NCBI GenBank assembly: GCA_025922795.1
Contig: JAICHC010000179.1
Coordinates: 1-6,246 of the forward strand
Direction: 5' to 3'
DNA from: Candidatus Binatia bacterium
Lineage (GTDB): Bacteria > Desulfobacterota_B > Binatia > UBA9968
DNA length: 6,246 bases
Part shown: piece after piece, positions 5,802 to 6,246 of the stretch
Position numbering within the stretch: the stretch's first letter is position 1
Layout of the letters: every line of letters begins with the position of its first letter
Made by a program: the position numbers and the translations under genes
The notes under the pieces: generated by a model
The model's input: only the letters and a program-made list of their open reading frames with translations
The model's database searches: none
What the model was told of the DNA's origin: nothing

Positions 5802-5817
5802 ATTACCAAGTTGTAAT
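5802..5817. promoter_or_regulatory. CusR/HprR-type operator ATTAC-N6-GTAAT in the divergent region
   Basis: ATTACCAAGTTGTAAT is a palindrome whose half sites are identical to those at 3503-3518. Extended to 18 bases it is CATTACCAAGTTGTAATA, which matches the CusR/HprR box I recall from E. coli (CATTACAAAATTGTAATG) at 15 positions. It lies about 190 bases from both flanking start codons, so it may serve both the two-component genes and the divergent exported-protein gene. Neither side shows a good -10 at close spacing. Confidence 0.7.
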
Positions 5818-5902
5818 ATTGCCCATGACGGAAGGCTACGGCAAAATTGCGCAGGACGCTGAATGCGTGTTTTACGAAACGAAGCCCCGATACACTAGGG
5901 CA

Positions 5903-5932
5903 ATGAAAAAGGTGCTGATAGGAACGGTTTAG
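5903..5932 (+). other. Micro-ORF of nine codons in the leader of the exported-protein gene
   Basis: ATG 5903 opens MKKVLIGTV and stops at TAG 5930-5932. The composition resembles the start of a signal peptide. Its upstream ribosome site is poor (TAGGGCA), and the end overlaps the left arm of the inverted repeat at 5922. It may be a leader peptide, a broken former start of the downstream gene, or chance. Confidence 0.15.
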
Positions 5933-6053
5933 TCATGCCAGCCGCATCCCGGCGCCTAAGCGACTGGGAGCGAAGGCGATTTTACGCGCGGTACCCAAGG
6001 TTCGATGAAAGACCTTAGGCGCATACTTACCGGCAGCGCATGCCGAACCGTTC
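5922..6053 (+). repeat. Nested inverted repeat spanning the start of the exported-protein gene
   Basis: GAACGGTT (5922-5929) pairs with AACCGTTC (6046-6053), and inside it GCGCCTAAG (5952-5960) pairs with CTTAGGCGC (6014-6022). Both are perfect, and the sequence between them has partial complementarity, including a CATGC block. The 53-base loop contains ATG 6005. In RNA this would be a long structured leader; in DNA it could be the trace of a small inverted-repeat element. Confidence 0.45.
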
Positions 6054-6246
6054 TAATGCTTGCCGCAGTCGTTTCGGTGGCTTCGAGCTCGGGGGATTCG
6101 ACCGCTGCCACATCCATCGCTCCCTCGTCCCGGCCTCTCGCCGCTTTTGATGCCAAGCTGGAAATCGATATTGAGGACGGCGAAGTCGAGCTGACGGCGA
6201 CCTTCGCGCTCGGCCCAGGAGACGATAAAATCAATCCTATAACAGA
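6005..6246 (+). CDS. Exported protein of unknown function, N-terminal part (3' end outside window)
   Basis: The frame is open from ATG 6005 to the window end, 80 complete codons. It opens with a Sec-type signal peptide: positive MKDLRR, a hydrophobic TVLMLAAVVSVA (15-26), then a Ser/Ala-rich stretch to about residue 42. The mature start, FDAKLEIDIEDGEVELTATF followed by ALGPGDDKINPIT, has alternating strand-like residues and an FxLGxGxDxINP pattern I associate with uncharacterised exported proteins of environmental bacteria; no function is known to me. An in-frame stop at 5957-5959 and no other start codon in between fix the start. The ribosome site is weak (CAAGG). It is divergent from the two-component genes and shares their intergenic operator. 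Confidence 0.6.
   Translation, partial: MKDLRRILTGSACRTVLMLAAVVSVASSSGDSTAATSIAPSSRPLAAFDAKLEIDIEDGEVELTATFALGPGDDKINPIT

Larger units (their letters stand above)
5610..6004. other. Divergent intergenic region between response regulator and exported-protein gene
   Basis: This stretch of nearly 400 bases has no convincing full-length gene on either strand. It holds the palindrome at 5802-5817 close to its midpoint, a 9-codon micro-ORF at 5903-5932 and the left half of a nested inverted repeat (5922-5960). On the - strand GATAAT (5716-5721) is a possible -10 for the response regulator, with no matching -35. On the + strand TTGACG (5726-5731) and TCTCAT (5749-5754) are 17 bases apart, a weak promoter candidate about 250 bases from the + gene. 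No terminator is seen. Confidence 0.6.

Noticed and set aside
5893..5990. Possible c-di-GMP-type riboswitch (AGGGCAAnGAAA followed by GGAACGG)
   Set aside because: Only the opening bases resemble that class. The GCAAAGCC core and the closing helix are missing.
5956..6234. 92-codon Ser-rich open frame on the - strand
   Set aside because: It is antisense to the exported-protein gene, which has a signal peptide and a plausible mature sequence. The Ser/Ala-rich product looks like a shadow.

Overview
The window is GC-rich, densely coded DNA from a Gram-negative bacterium. Evidence for an outer membrane is a 459-residue porin-like beta-barrel with a signal peptide and a terminal aromatic residue, plus several Sec-type signal peptides. 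The protein style (secreted conserved hypotheticals, AlgE-like barrel, heptanucleotide intergenic repeats) reminds me of metagenomic deltaproteobacteria-like lineages, but no rRNA or marker gene is present, so that placement is a weak inference.

Layout. (1) Bases 1-819, + strand: the C-terminal part of an amidase-signature-family enzyme, cut by the window edge. Its last codons run into a degenerate heptanucleotide repeat. (2) Bases 805-924: a small non-coding spacer between convergent genes, filled by heptamer repeats in both orientations and partly bounded by an 8-bp inverted repeat. (3) Bases 948-5609, - strand, read from right to left: an OmpR/CusR-family response regulator, a HAMP sensor kinase overlapping it by 23 bp, a 26-codon small ORF with a perfect Shine-Dalgarno sequence, a secreted conserved protein of unknown function, a strong 12-bp hairpin, and an AlgE-like outer-membrane channel. 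(4) Bases 5610-6004: a long divergent intergenic region. (5) Bases 6005-6246, + strand: the start of another secreted protein, running off the window.

The most interesting signal is regulatory. The perfect palindrome ATTAC-N6-GTAAT occurs twice in this window, both times between genes: at 5802-5817, midway between the response regulator and the divergent secreted gene, and at 3503-3518, just upstream of the small ORF and the secreted protein. It matches the box I recall for the E. coli regulators CusR and HprR (CATTACAAAATTGTAATG); the first copy agrees at 15 of 18 positions. A weaker copy (core TACAAGATCGTA, 10 of 12 against the CusR/HprR core) lies upstream of the channel gene at 2408-2423. 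I infer one envelope-stress or metal/oxidant-response module: the two-component system controls itself, a small peptide plus an exported protein, and probably the outer-membrane channel and the divergent exported protein.
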